Below the pieces are notes generated by a model. It searched no databases. It worked only from the letters and a program-made list of their open reading frames with translations, and was not told where the DNA came from. The position numbers and the translations under genes were made by a program. Shown here one piece after another: positions 23,272-33,700 of a DNA stretch of 38,328 nucleotides. Each line of letters opens with the position of its first letter. Positions within the stretch are counted from its first letter, which is position 1. The stretch lies in contig JARLJJ010000143.1 in NCBI GenBank assembly GCA_031291275.1, positions 1-38,328 on the forward strand, in the 5' to 3' direction. This DNA is from Formivibrio sp. (lineage in GTDB: Bacteria; Pseudomonadota; Gammaproteobacteria; Burkholderiales; Chitinibacteraceae).

Positions 23272-25944
23272 TCATGCCACAGGCAGTCCTCGCTCCAGAA
23301 TTGCCCCGAAGGTAACTGCACTCACGGGTCGACTAAACAAGTAGCCCTGCCCAATATGGCAGCCATGCAGCTGCAAAAACTGCAACTGCTCTTCGTTTTC
23401 AATCCCTTCACCGACCACTTCCATCCCCAAAATTCGGCCGAGGCTGATAATCATGCGTGCCAAATCGGCATCCTGCTGCTGCCCAGGCACATGCTCAATA
23501 AAACTCTTGTCGATCTTGAGTTTGTTGACCGGCATACGCCGCAAGTACGACAAGGAGGAATAACCCGTACCAAAATCATCGATCGACAGGCGGATCCCCA
23601 TCTCGCGCAAGCGGCGCAGCGCTTCTGGCGCTTGCTCGAACAGCTCAATCGACATACTTTCGGTAATCTCGATTTCCAAAGCATCCGGCGGAAGATTCTG
23701 CTCATTCAATACCTGCTGCACAAAAGCCGGAAAAGCAGGATCACGTAATTGCAGCGGTGAAGCATTCACCGCGACCACCAACGGTTTGCCCGTTTTCTCG
23801 ATCCAGCAACGCAACTTCCGGCAAGCCTCTTCCAGGACAAAACGTCCCAACGCATGGATTTGGCCAGTTTCCTCGGCAATGGTAATAAATTGCTGTGGTG
23901 TAATCTGTCCTTTTTCCGGATGGAACCAGCGCAACAAAGCTTCGGCGCCCAAGACTCTGCGGCTATTCAAATCAACAAACGGCTGAAAATACAGTTCGAA
24001 TTCGCCCCGCAGCAGTGCGGCCGGCATGGCACCGGCCAGCTGGTAATGCTCACGGGCAACCGCATTGGGTTCAGGCGCATAAAATTCAATCGGAGCCTCG
24101 TTGCGCGAGCGGGCGGCTTCAAGAGCGAATTCGGCATGGCGCAGCAATTCATCGGCAGTCAGCGCATCCTGTGGCGCCAAGCTCACCCCGCAAGTAACTT
24201 GCGGCACGGTCACACCATTCTCCAGCGTGATCGGTTCCCGCAATCGATAATGGATGCGTTCAAGTGACTCGGAAACCTGTGGCGCAGGCACATTCAGCAA
24301 CACCAGGACAAAGCGGTTTCCAGCCAGGCGGGCGGCGACAAACTCACCGAGGGTCTGCTCAAGACGGCGCGCAATTTCCTGCAATACCTGGTCGCCACCG
24401 GCACGCCCCATGGCATCGTTCACATCACGCAGGCCACTCACGCTCCACAACGCGTACACCAGCCGGCAACCCGGCACCAGCAATTGCTGTTGCACCAGTT
24501 GCCCCAGACGCAACTGGTTGGGCAAACCTGTCAACACATCATAGAATTGCTGCCGGTGCAGTGCGGCCTCGGTGCGTCGCCGCTCGGCCGATTCATACGC
24601 TACGGCAACCAGATCGGCAGCAGAAGACACAAAACTGATCTGATCCTGTGTCCATTCCTGCGCGTGATCCACGCCTTCGACACACAATACCCCGGACAAA
24701 CGGCCCCGCACGGTCACGGCAGCATCTATCATCGACTTCACGCCATGCAAGCACCAATTTTCCGCCAGGGATCCCAGCCAAGGTTGTTTGGCGACATCGG
24801 TAGCCACCAATATCCGGCGTTCATTCAGCAAGCGAAAATAGTCACCGTGCAGCCTGGCATCGATCGAGGCATCCAGCACATCCGCCTCGCCGCTCGTAGC
24901 TACACACTGGAGCAGACCGTGGCTGGTATCGTTGCGCCAAAGGGTAACCCGGGCAATATTCAGCGTCCTTTGGACTGCATTGGCAACTTCAAGGAAATAA
25001 CTGTTTTCGTTTTCTCCGCCATGCGGCAAATGCGCGAGGTGTCGTAACGTCTCCGACTGGCGCAACATGCGGCCGTGAACATCGAGTTGCCAGCGATGCA
25101 TCTTCAACACGGAACGCGCCAGCAGCAAAACGATCAAGAACAAGACCAGCAGCCCTGACAACAAGGGATAGAGTGTGTTGTAACTACCGTTGATGCGGTT
25201 AACCCGCCAAGTCATCCAGCCGACCGGTGGCTGGTCAAGATCCAGCCCCATGACCGCGTAGCGCGGCAAGCCGTCGCGTGGCGGCTGAGGATTGATCGTT
25301 ACATCATTGACCGACAACAGCCGGCCTGTTTCTTCAAACCAGGAAGGATCAAGATTACGCGCAAGAATCAGCCATCCATAACGCTGTTTTCCAGCATCCG
25401 CATCATGCTCCGGGCGAACCCGCTCAGCCACGAGCATTTGCAAACCTTGTTGGCTTCGTACCACCCCGGATAATGTGGTCACGTTCGGCTGTAAAGCCAA
25501 CTTGCGCGTCAGCACACTGGCAAATTCTTTGTTCCAATCTTCAAGGCGGTTAAAACGGGTTGGCTCGCCACGGTGCAATGCATAAACCGGGTGCAGACCA
25601 GCGGATAAAACCAGGGCATCCACAACTTCAAAATTACGGTACAGCGATTCCGTTATATTTTTTTCCAGCCAAGCTTGATCTGCTGTTTCACCGTGCAGGT
25701 GCTCAAAAAAATCATCCCAAACCGCATAATCCCGGTCGATCTTTTCCAACTCATGCGATTCCTGCTCGACAAAAGTCTGCATCAGGTGCTCGGAAAAAGT
25801 CACGAAGCTTCGCTCTTCGTGCTGATTCACGTACAGAACCCCCAAGGCGACCAATGCCAACCCCGCCAGAAACAATCCGGCAATCAATAAAATAGGGTGC
25901 TGATACAGCGTACCGCGCCAACCACGCTCGGTTTTCATGCGCAA
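23272..25944 (-). CDS. membrane CHASE4-like/GAF/GGDEF/EAL c-di-GMP protein, probable phosphodiesterase
   Basis: 890 aa. A membrane helix at about 17-39, a periplasmic CHASE4-like sensor domain (40-260, with YAVWDDFF and ARNLDPSWF), a second helix (260-280), a GAF-like domain (about 315-455), GGDEF (about 465-625) and EAL (about 640-885). The GGDEF active motif is degenerate (AGNRF, 541-545), so cyclase activity is unlikely. The EAL domain looks intact: E668-A-L, N727 in VNAS, DDFGTGYSS (789-797), K813 and GQGYLF. It should hydrolyse c-di-GMP in response to a periplasmic signal. Start is TTG 25944 with AAGGA upstream; ATG 25938 is an alternative. A 7-bp inverted repeat lies just upstream. Confidence 0.92.
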   Translation of the reverse strand: MRMKTERGWRGTLYQHPILLIAGLFLAGLALVALGVLYVNQHEERSFVTFSEHLMQTFVEQESHELEKIDRDYAVWDDFFEHLHGETADQAWLEKNITESLYRNFEVVDALVLSAGLHPVYALHRGEPTRFNRLEDWNKEFASVLTRKLALQPNVTTLSGVVRSQQGLQMLVAERVRPEHDADAGKQRYGWLILARNLDPSWFEETGRLLSVNDVTINPQPPRDGLPRYAVMGLDLDQPPVGWMTWRVNRINGSYNTLYPLLSGLLVLFLIVLLLARSVLKMHRWQLDVHGRMLRQSETLRHLAHLPHGGENENSYFLEVANAVQRTLNIARVTLWRNDTSHGLLQCVATSGEADVLDASIDARLHGDYFRLLNERRILVATDVAKQPWLGSLAENWCLHGVKSMIDAAVTVRGRLSGVLCVEGVDHAQEWTQDQISFVSSAADLVAVAYESAERRRTEAALHRQQFYDVLTGLPNQLRLGQLVQQQLLVPGCRLVYALWSVSGLRDVNDAMGRAGGDQVLQEIARRLEQTLGEFVAARLAGNRFVLVLLNVPAPQVSESLERIHYRLREPITLENGVTVPQVTCGVSLAPQDALTADELLRHAEFALEAARSRNEAPIEFYAPEPNAVAREHYQLAGAMPAALLRGEFELYFQPFVDLNSRRVLGAEALLRWFHPEKGQITPQQFITIAEETGQIHALGRFVLEEACRKLRCWIEKTGKPLVVAVNASPLQLRDPAFPAFVQQVLNEQNLPPDALEIEITESMSIELFEQAPEALRRLREMGIRLSIDDFGTGYSSLSYLRRMPVNKLKIDKSFIEHVPGQQQDADLARMIISLGRILGMEVVGEGIENEEQLQFLQLHGCHIGQGYLFSRPVSAVTFGAILERGLPVA

Positions 25945-25960
25945 TTCATGTCCTTTTGGG

Positions 25961-25986
25961 GTTGTTCGTGCCTATCCAAGAACAAC
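25961..25986. promoter_or_regulatory. inverted repeat upstream of the GGDEF/EAL gene
   Basis: GTTGTTC (25961-25967) and GAACAAC (25980-25986) form a perfect 7-bp inverted repeat with a 12-base spacer, 17 bases from the gene start. It could be an operator or a 5'-leader hairpin. No protein can be assigned. Confidence 0.35.
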
Positions 25987-26146
25987 ACTATGAGAAGGGT
26001 TTTAATCAATGTTGCTAAGCTTAGGCTGTTTATAGCGTTTTTGTCACTTGGTCGTCAGTAAAACCTCACACCCGCCTTGGCCGATTCCGGGCTGGCGCTT
26101 CCGTCAAGCAGTGATATGCTGAAGGATGTAAGGACACCCTTGTACC

Positions 26147-27124
26147 ATGCTGACACCTGCCTCTGCTGATTCTCTTATCACTCGCGCCAGCGAACTCGCC
26201 CAATCCCAGAGCAGTGAAGCTCTGGAATTGACGGTGCAAGCACGCCAGCTTGCAGCGGAGCATGGCGCCGCCCCCCTCGAAGCAGCGGCATTGTGTCTGC
26301 ATGCCCGAATTTTACTGATGCTTGGTCGCGATAATGAAGCTTTAGCTGTACTGCTACAGGTCCATAGCTTGGCTGACCAGCAAAATATCGGGCCGTACAA
26401 GGGCGAGGCTTTGCAATTACTGGGATGCAGCCTTTTTACGCAAAACCATTATCAAAAAGCCGCCACTTGTTGGCAAAACTGTCTGGCCCTTCCGTCCCCG
26501 GACGTCGATAGCAAAACACTCACCCAGACGCATCTTGACCTTGGATCGCTCCATCTGCTCCGCGATCAATTTGCCTTGGCGCTTGAGCACCACCGCCAGG
26601 CCGAGACATTGGCACTGGAAAGCGACGATCCCTTGCTCTACAGCGAAGCACAACTTCATATCGCCAACGATCTGGTCAAGCAAGGGCAAACGGTAGCCGC
26701 ACTGGTTCTGCTCAAGGAAGCCTTGCCACAAATACGCGCCGCCAAAAACTACCGACAGGAAGGCAGCGTCTACGGGCTGATCGGCGAAATCCAACTCAAA
26801 AGAGGTGAATTGGACAAAGCACAAACCAGTCTGATGCTGGCACTCAAGATCAATCACCTGATCAGTTGCTTGCCTGGCGAAGTCGTCAACTTGGTTCAAC
26901 TCGGCCTGTGCGAGCTTCGCAACCAGGAAATCGAGGGTGCACTGGATTTTCTTAACAACGCTCAGGCCCTGGCAGAGGAATCTGGCTCCAAACACTTGCG
27001 GGCATGGGTAGAAGAGGCACTGATTGAAACATGCCTGGTCGCGGACGAACAGGATGCCGCCGCGCAACATGCCGCCAACTATCAACAATTACGCGCAGAC
27101 ATATTGGATCAGTCGCCAACGTAA
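26147..27124 (+). CDS. TPR-repeat protein (325 aa)
   Basis: Composed almost wholly of tetratricopeptide-like helix pairs (for example EAAALCLHARILLMLGRDNEALAVL, and HLDLGSLHLLRDQFALALEHHRQA). It has no signal peptide or membrane segment, so it is probably a cytoplasmic scaffold. Its architecture and several repeat phrases parallel the N-terminal TPR part of the next gene, which adds a GGDEF domain. This one looks like a diverged duplicate that lacks the catalytic domain. Ribosome binding site is weak (AAGGAC at long spacing). The 63-base gap to the next gene suggests cotranscription. Confidence 0.8.
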   Translation: MLTPASADSLITRASELAQSQSSEALELTVQARQLAAEHGAAPLEAAALCLHARILLMLGRDNEALAVLLQVHSLADQQNIGPYKGEALQLLGCSLFTQNHYQKAATCWQNCLALPSPDVDSKTLTQTHLDLGSLHLLRDQFALALEHHRQAETLALESDDPLLYSEAQLHIANDLVKQGQTVAALVLLKEALPQIRAAKNYRQEGSVYGLIGEIQLKRGELDKAQTSLMLALKINHLISCLPGEVVNLVQLGLCELRNQEIEGALDFLNNAQALAEESGSKHLRAWVEEALIETCLVADEQDAAAQHAANYQQLRADILDQSPT

Positions 27125-27187
27125 CAAAGTACGTGTCAGACTTCTCCTTCTCTCGCTGCCTTAGCACTCAATTGGCTGTAAACTAGC

Positions 27188-28744
27188 GTGACCATGACCT
27201 CTCTTGCAGAAATTGACAATCTGAACCGGCGCGCGCTGCTGCTTTACCGCGAAAAAAGCGTCGAAGCGCAAACCCTCGCCGAGGAGGCTTGTGTACAAGC
27301 GATTGGGATCGGCTACCAGAAAGGCTACCTGGAAGGACTGGTCAACCACGGCCGTGCACTGACCCTGCAAGGGGGTTATCAGGAAGCGATTGCACTTTTC
27401 AACCACACCCTGATGATTGCAGAAGAAAACAGCCTGCAAGCCCTGATCGCCGATTGCCTGCAGGAAATCGCCCGCGCCCATTTCACGGTCAGTGATTACG
27501 ACCTAGCCCTGCAGTACTGGTCGCGTTGCCTGGATATTTCGCACAGCGCCCACGCCGATGAAACCTGGCTGCGCGCGCTGATCGGCTTGGGACAGATCTA
27601 TCTGACCCATGGCGATGCCACTTCTGCCCTCTCTCACCATCGTTGGGCAATGACCAGTTGGAAAGAGGGCAACGATCCCACCCTTTACGCTGGGGCTTGC
27701 ATTAATACCGGTGCTGATCTTTATGAAATGGGGCGTCTTGGCGAGGCACTCGAAGCCTTGGCCCATGCCCACGGCGCCAGTTGCGAACAACAGGCGGAGA
27801 TTCAGACCATTTCCGGATTGATTCTGCTGACCAGAGGAGATTTGGTCGCAGCAGAAAATGCCTTGAAAGCAGCGCAACAACTCAACCGAACCCAAGGCAA
27901 TGCGCTCGGTTTGGCTACCAATTTATTGGCGTTGGCCCGGCTTGCCATGCTGCGTAATGACTTGCCCGGCGCCACCGACTTGTTGAAACGAGCGCTGGAT
28001 AAAGCCAAATCCATGGGTACCCAGCACTTACTGCTCCAGATCGAATTGGCCTTGGCGGAGACCTGTGAAATTCGCCAAGACTGGCAGCACGCGCTGGAAC
28101 ACTTCAAACGCTACCACGCACTACAGCAGGAAACCCAGCGACGCCTGGCCCCGTACAAGCTGCAAGCGATGGAAATGCAACTGGAAGTCGAAAAAGCGCG
28201 GATGGAAAATGCCCAATTGCGCCGCAAACATGCCAACGAGCGCCAGGAACGCCATCGGGTTGAACGCATGGCCAGCGAAGACGCCCTGACCGGACTGTTG
28301 AACCGGCGCGGATTGGAACAAAGTGCGGACAGCCTGCTGATGGCAACGGATATTCCCGTTTCAGCACTGATGATCGACGTGGATCACTTCAAAATCATCA
28401 ACGACACCTGGGGACACGAAGTCGGCGACAAGGTCTTGCGCCAGGTTGCCGCGCTGCTCAAATCCGGCTGTCGACAAGGGGATCTGGTTTCGCGCTGGGG
28501 TGGGGAGGAATTTGCCGTGTTGCTGCAAAACCGTGACGGACCACAAGGCGCCGAAGTTGCCGAACGCTTGCGCCGGCTGGTTGAAGGATGGACATGGGAG
28601 CGGATTGCCCCCGAAATTAGCGTCACCATCAGTATCGGTGTCGCACCCTGTCAGGCAGACGACGATCTTGCCAGTGTCTTTCTACTGGCAGACGAGAAAC
28701 TTTACGAAGCCAAGCATGCGGGACGTAACCAAGTAAAACTATAA
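27188..28744 (+). CDS. TPR-GGDEF diguanylate cyclase
   Basis: 518 aa. TPR-like repeats fill about 1-320, a charged coiled coil spans about 325-360, and the GGDEF domain about 362-518. The active site is GGEEF (438-442), and RQGD (429-432) sits exactly five residues before it, the spacing of the product-inhibition I-site. It begins EDALTGLLNRRG and contains DVDHFKIINDTWGHEVGD as in active cyclases. It should make c-di-GMP from GTP, with the TPR part sensing a protein partner. No membrane segment, so cytoplasmic. Start GTG 27188 or ATG 27194, neither with a strong ribosome site. Its activity opposes the nearby EAL protein. Confidence 0.92.
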   Translation: MTMTSLAEIDNLNRRALLLYREKSVEAQTLAEEACVQAIGIGYQKGYLEGLVNHGRALTLQGGYQEAIALFNHTLMIAEENSLQALIADCLQEIARAHFTVSDYDLALQYWSRCLDISHSAHADETWLRALIGLGQIYLTHGDATSALSHHRWAMTSWKEGNDPTLYAGACINTGADLYEMGRLGEALEALAHAHGASCEQQAEIQTISGLILLTRGDLVAAENALKAAQQLNRTQGNALGLATNLLALARLAMLRNDLPGATDLLKRALDKAKSMGTQHLLLQIELALAETCEIRQDWQHALEHFKRYHALQQETQRRLAPYKLQAMEMQLEVEKARMENAQLRRKHANERQERHRVERMASEDALTGLLNRRGLEQSADSLLMATDIPVSALMIDVDHFKIINDTWGHEVGDKVLRQVAALLKSGCRQGDLVSRWGGEEFAVLLQNRDGPQGAEVAERLRRLVEGWTWERIAPEISVTISIGVAPCQADDDLASVFLLADEKLYEAKHAGRNQVKL

Positions 28745-28829
28745 GCGTAAAATGAGCACCAGCAAGAAACGGCATTAACCGGTTCCAGAGACATTCCTCA
28801 CGAACCAACCATTGAGCAGGAAGAATAGC

Positions 28830-30569
28830 GTGATTTCCATTATTGAAGCCAAGCGCGCCGGACTGTTTGGGCGCGACAAGCTGCTACCGAACATCGTTGC
28901 CGGCATCATTGTCGGGGTCGTCGCTCTACCTTTATCCATGGCTTTTGCCATTGCCTCTGGCGCCCGGCCCGAACAGGGCCTGTATACCGCGATCATCGGC
29001 GGCTTGCTGGTTTCCATGCTGGGCGGCAGCCGGTTGCAGATTGCCGGACCGACCGGCGCGTTTATCGCCATTCTTTCAGGCATCACCGCCAGATACGGGA
29101 TTGAAGGCCTGCAATTGGCTGGACTGATGGCCGGGCTGATTCTGGTGATGATGGGCATAACCAAAATGGGCGCCGTCATCAAATTCATTCCGGCACCGGT
29201 GATCATCGGCTTCACGGCCGGTATCGGCGTGGTTATTTTCGTCGGCCAATGGAAAGACTTCTTGGGTTTGCCTGAAGTGACCGGCAGGCATTTCCATGAA
29301 AAGCTCTGGCATTTGGTCGAAGTTCTGCCGCAACTGCATCTAACCACGACCTTGATCGCCGTAGGCAGCCTGCTGTTAGTGCTGTTCTCGTCGCGCCTCT
29401 ATGGTTTACGCCGCATTCCCGGCCCATTGCTCGCCATGGTTGCCGCGACCGTCATACAGTCCATTTTTCATTTCAGCGGCGTAGCCACCATCGGCACCGC
29501 TTTTGGCGGCATTCCGCTCGGATTGCCCCACTTCGTGCTGCCTACGGTAACAACATCACGGGTCATCGAACTGTTAGGCCCCGCCTTCACCATCGCCATG
29601 CTTGGGGCTATCGAATCATTGTTATCTGCCGTTGTGGCCGATGGCATGGCAGGCACCAAGCACAATTCCAATCAGGAATTGATCGGTCAGGGCATTGCCA
29701 ACGTCGTCTCGCCCTTGTTTGGCGGATTTGCCGCCACCGGGGCAATCGCCCGTACCGCGACAAATATCCGCAATGGCGGCACCAGCCCACTGGCCGGCAT
29801 TGTCCACGCGTTAACGCTGGTGGCGACCCTGCTATTTCTCGCCCCTCTCGCCGCCAACATCCCCTTGGCATCACTGGCTGCGATTCTGTTTGTCGTCGCC
29901 TACAACATGAGCGAGGTAAAACATTTTGTCCGCATCGTACAGCGTGCCCCGCGAGCCGATGTGGCCATCCTGATCATTACCTTTCTTCTCACGGTCTTTG
30001 CCGATCTGGTCATTGCCGTCAATATCGGCGTGATTCTGGCCATCATGCAATTCATGCGGCGCATGGCCGCCAGCGTTGAAGTCCAGCAACTGGGTAGCCA
30101 GGAACTCAAATTCGAACTGCTGAACCAAGGCTTGGTCGATCTGCCCAAGGGCTTACTGGTGTATGAAATCGACGGTCCCTTCTTTTTCGGTGCCGTGGAA
30201 AACTTCGAACGCGCGCTATTGCAAACCCATACCGATCCACGCATCCTTATCCTGCGCCTGCGCCATGTCCCGTTTACCGATATTACCGGGCTGCAACTGT
30301 TGGAAGAAGTCACCCAGAAGTTGCAAAAACGCGGGATCAGAGTCATGTTGTGCGAAGCCAATCACCGCGTGCATACCAAGTTGGTCAATGCCGGGGTTCT
30401 TGAGTTGTTGCGCGAGGAAGACTATTCCAATGACTTTGCCGTCTTGCTCGCTCGCGCCGACAGGCTCATCGCCGCCGAACCTGCGCGTCAGCCAAGTCGT
30501 CTCAGTGAATATGCCCAGAGCTTAATCAAGACCAGCCGGCATTTTTTCAGCAGTCATGATGCCGGTTAA
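28830..30569 (+). CDS. SulP family anion transporter with STAS domain
   Basis: 579 aa. The membrane domain starts NIVAGIIVGVVALPLSMAFAIASG, typical of SulP carriers (sulfate, bicarbonate or dicarboxylates), and includes the AGPTGAF loop and about ten to twelve helices. A cytoplasmic STAS domain (about 440-550, GLLVYEIDGPFFFGAVENFE and FTDITGLQLLEEV) closes the protein. GTG 28830 is chosen because AGGAAG lies seven bases upstream; a TTG at 28812 in the same frame has no such site. Substrate cannot be told from sequence; bicarbonate or sulfate are the usual candidates. Single gene, no clear operon partner. Confidence 0.9.
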   Translation: MISIIEAKRAGLFGRDKLLPNIVAGIIVGVVALPLSMAFAIASGARPEQGLYTAIIGGLLVSMLGGSRLQIAGPTGAFIAILSGITARYGIEGLQLAGLMAGLILVMMGITKMGAVIKFIPAPVIIGFTAGIGVVIFVGQWKDFLGLPEVTGRHFHEKLWHLVEVLPQLHLTTTLIAVGSLLLVLFSSRLYGLRRIPGPLLAMVAATVIQSIFHFSGVATIGTAFGGIPLGLPHFVLPTVTTSRVIELLGPAFTIAMLGAIESLLSAVVADGMAGTKHNSNQELIGQGIANVVSPLFGGFAATGAIARTATNIRNGGTSPLAGIVHALTLVATLLFLAPLAANIPLASLAAILFVVAYNMSEVKHFVRIVQRAPRADVAILIITFLLTVFADLVIAVNIGVILAIMQFMRRMAASVEVQQLGSQELKFELLNQGLVDLPKGLLVYEIDGPFFFGAVENFERALLQTHTDPRILILRLRHVPFTDITGLQLLEEVTQKLQKRGIRVMLCEANHRVHTKLVNAGVLELLREEDYSNDFAVLLARADRLIAAEPARQPSRLSEYAQSLIKTSRHFFSSHDAG

Positions 30570-30729
30570 ACCATCACCAGCAGATGCCTCACTGACCACG
30601 ATATACCCCAGCAAAGATCGCCCTGGCACTTAGCCAACAATTTGCCTCTTTAATGTTTGCGTTTTCCGCTAAGATTTAGGGTTCCCGACTGTAATAGCAG
30701 CGGACCGAAGTCACTGGAGAAAACACATA

Positions 30730-33700
30730 ATGGCCGAACTCACCACCGCACCCGAGCGCCTGCGCGAGATTCCCTACAACTACACCTCGTTTTCCGATCG
30801 GGAAATCGTGATTCGCCTGCTTGGCCATGATGCCTGGGATACGCTGGATGCATTGCGGCGCGAACGACGTACCGGCCGCTCGGCGCGCATGTTGTTTGAA
30901 GTGCTGGGCGATATCTGGGTGGTGAAACGCAATCCCTACCTGCAAGACGAGCAGCTGGAAAACCCGCAACGCCTCAAATTATTGATTGAGGCCATCCGCC
31001 ACCGGCTCAATGAAATCGACAAGCGCCGCCAGGACAACGATAAAGTTGAACACCTGCTGGCCAGCGCGCATAAAGCAGTCGATGCCTTCGAACAAGAATT
31101 TCGCGACATCGCCGACCTGCGCCGCAAAATCCTGCAACGCATGGCCCGGCTCACCCGGCGTGACAATATCTGTTTTGACGGCCTGGCACGCGTGTCGCAC
31201 GTCACCGATGCCACCGACTGGCGGGTCGAATATCCTTTTGTGGTGCTCAACCCGGATACGGAAGCCGAAATGGCGCCACTGGTGGCTGCCTGCATTGAAC
31301 TTGGCTTGACGGTCATCCCGCGCGGCGGCGGCACCGGCTACACCGGTGGCGCGGTACCACTGACACCGATGTCGGCGGTGATCAACACCGAAAAACTCGA
31401 CCGCCACAACGGCGTGGAATATATCCGCATTCCCGGCGTGGCACACGATGTTGCCACCATCCAGTGCGGCGCGGGCGTCGTTACCCGGCGCGTAATGGAT
31501 ACCGCCGAAAGCGCCGGACTGGTTTTTGCCGTGGATCCGACTTCGGCCGATGCTTCGTGCATCGGCGGCAACGTCGCCATGAACGCAGGCGGCAAAAAAG
31601 CTGTGCTGTGGGGGACGGCGCTCGACAACCTGGTGTCGTGGAAAATGGTCGATCCGGACGGCAACTGGCTGTTTACCGAACGCCTGGACCACAACTTGGG
31701 CAAGATCCACGATGCAGAGAAAGTCACCTTCCGCGTCAGCCGCTTCAAACCCGACGGCACCACGCTGATCGAAGAAAAATTGATTGAAACGCCAGGCAGC
31801 GTTTTCCGCAAAGAGGGGCTGGGCAAGGATGTCACCGACAAATTCCTCTGTGGTATTCCCGGCGTACAGAAAGAAGGCTGCGACGGCCTGATCACCTCGG
31901 CGCGGTTCGTGTTGCACCGCATGCCACAGCATGTGCGCACGGTCTGTCTGGAATTCTTTGGCACGGTGGCACAAGCCACGCCAGCCATCGTTGAAATCAC
32001 CCAGCTTTTTGCCGGCAAGCCTGCAGCTGTACTGGCAGGACTTGAACACCTGGACTGGCGTTATGTTCGTGCCGTCGGCTATTCGACCAAGGCCAAACAC
32101 CGCGGTCGACCCAAGATGGTATTGATCGCCGATATCGCCTCGGACGACGAAAATGCCGTTGGCGAAGCGGCGTCTCAGGTCGTGCGCATCGCCAATGCGC
32201 GCGGCGGAGAAGGCTTCACCGCAGTCACCGCAGAAAGCCGCAAGAAATTCTGGGCGGACCGATCAAATACGGCGGCAATCGCGCGCCATACCAACGCCTT
32301 CAAGGTGAACGAAGACGTGGTGATTCCGCTACCGCGCCTGGGCGATTATTCCGATGCCATCGAGCGCATCAATATCGAATTATCCATTGCCAACAAACTG
32401 AAGCTGCTCACTCGCCTTGCCGATTTTTTCACCGCAGGCCATCTGCCAGTCACCACGCCGGGCGAAAAACCGGTCCTTTTGGACGAGCTGATTGGTGACC
32501 GGCGTGAAGCAGCACTGGAGCTGATCGAAGCCACACGAGCGCGCTGGCAGTGGCAACTTGCTCACCTCGACGCGCCGTTGACCGATTATCTCGGTGCATT
32601 TCCAGCTGCGCCGCTGGAAAAGACCTGCACCGAACCGCACAACGTATTTACTGCACTACGCGATTTCTTCCTGCGCGTTTCCTGGAAGCGCGAAGTGCTG
32701 ACCAGCTTGCAGGATCTGTTCTCAGGGACGGCTGACGAACCGATCTTGCGCGCCGTAGGCGAAATCCAGCGCAAGAACCTGAAAGGCCGCGTGTTCGTGG
32801 CGCTGCACATGCATGCTGGCGACGGCAATGTGCACACCAATATTCCGGTCAACTCCGATGATTACGAGATGCTGCAAACGGCACATGGCGCCGTGGCGCG
32901 CATCATGCAGGTCGCGCGCGATCTGGGCGGGGTGATTTCCGGCGAACATGGCATCGGCATCACCAAGTACGAATTCCTCAGCCGCGAGGAACTGGCGCCG
33001 TTCGAGGCCTATAAACAACAGATTGATCCCGATGGCCACTTCAACAAAGGCAAGCTCCTGCCTGGCTCGGACCTGACCAACGCCTATACGCCGTCGTTCA
33101 ATCTGCTCGGTGCCGAATCATTGATTCTGGAGGCCTCCGATCTGGGCGCGATTTCCGAATCAATCAAGGATTGCCTGCGTTGCGGCAAGTGCAAGCCGGT
33201 CTGCACCACGCATGTGCCGCGTGCGAACCTGCTCTACAGCCCGCGCAACAAGATCCTCGCCACCGGGCTGCTGACCGAGGCTTTCCTGTACGAAGAGCAA
33301 ACCCGGCGCGGCATTTCGCTCAAGCACTTCAGCGAACTCGCGGACGTGGCCGATCACTGTACCGTTTGCCACCGCTGCGTCACGCCCTGTCCGGTCAAGA
33401 TCGACTTCGGCGATGTCTCGGTCGCGATGCGCAATTTCCTGCGCAAGGAAGGCAAGAAACCGTTCAATCCCGGTACTGCCTTGGGCATGGCTTTCCTGAC
33501 CATGAAAGACCCGGCCACTATCAAGCTGCTACGCACCGGCATGATCAGTATTGGTTATCGCGCCCAGCGCCTCGGCCATGCGATTGGTCGTCGACTCGGA
33601 ATAACCGGTTCATCGGTGAAACAGCCGCCGGCAACACTCGGCCGGCCGGATATCAAGACGCAAATCATCCATTTCATCAACAAACCACTGCCAGCCAAGG

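Noticed and set aside
30979..32100. 373-aa minus-strand open frame inside the large dehydrogenase
   Set aside because: Antisense shadow; the plus-strand frame encodes clear FAD and Fe-S motifs throughout.
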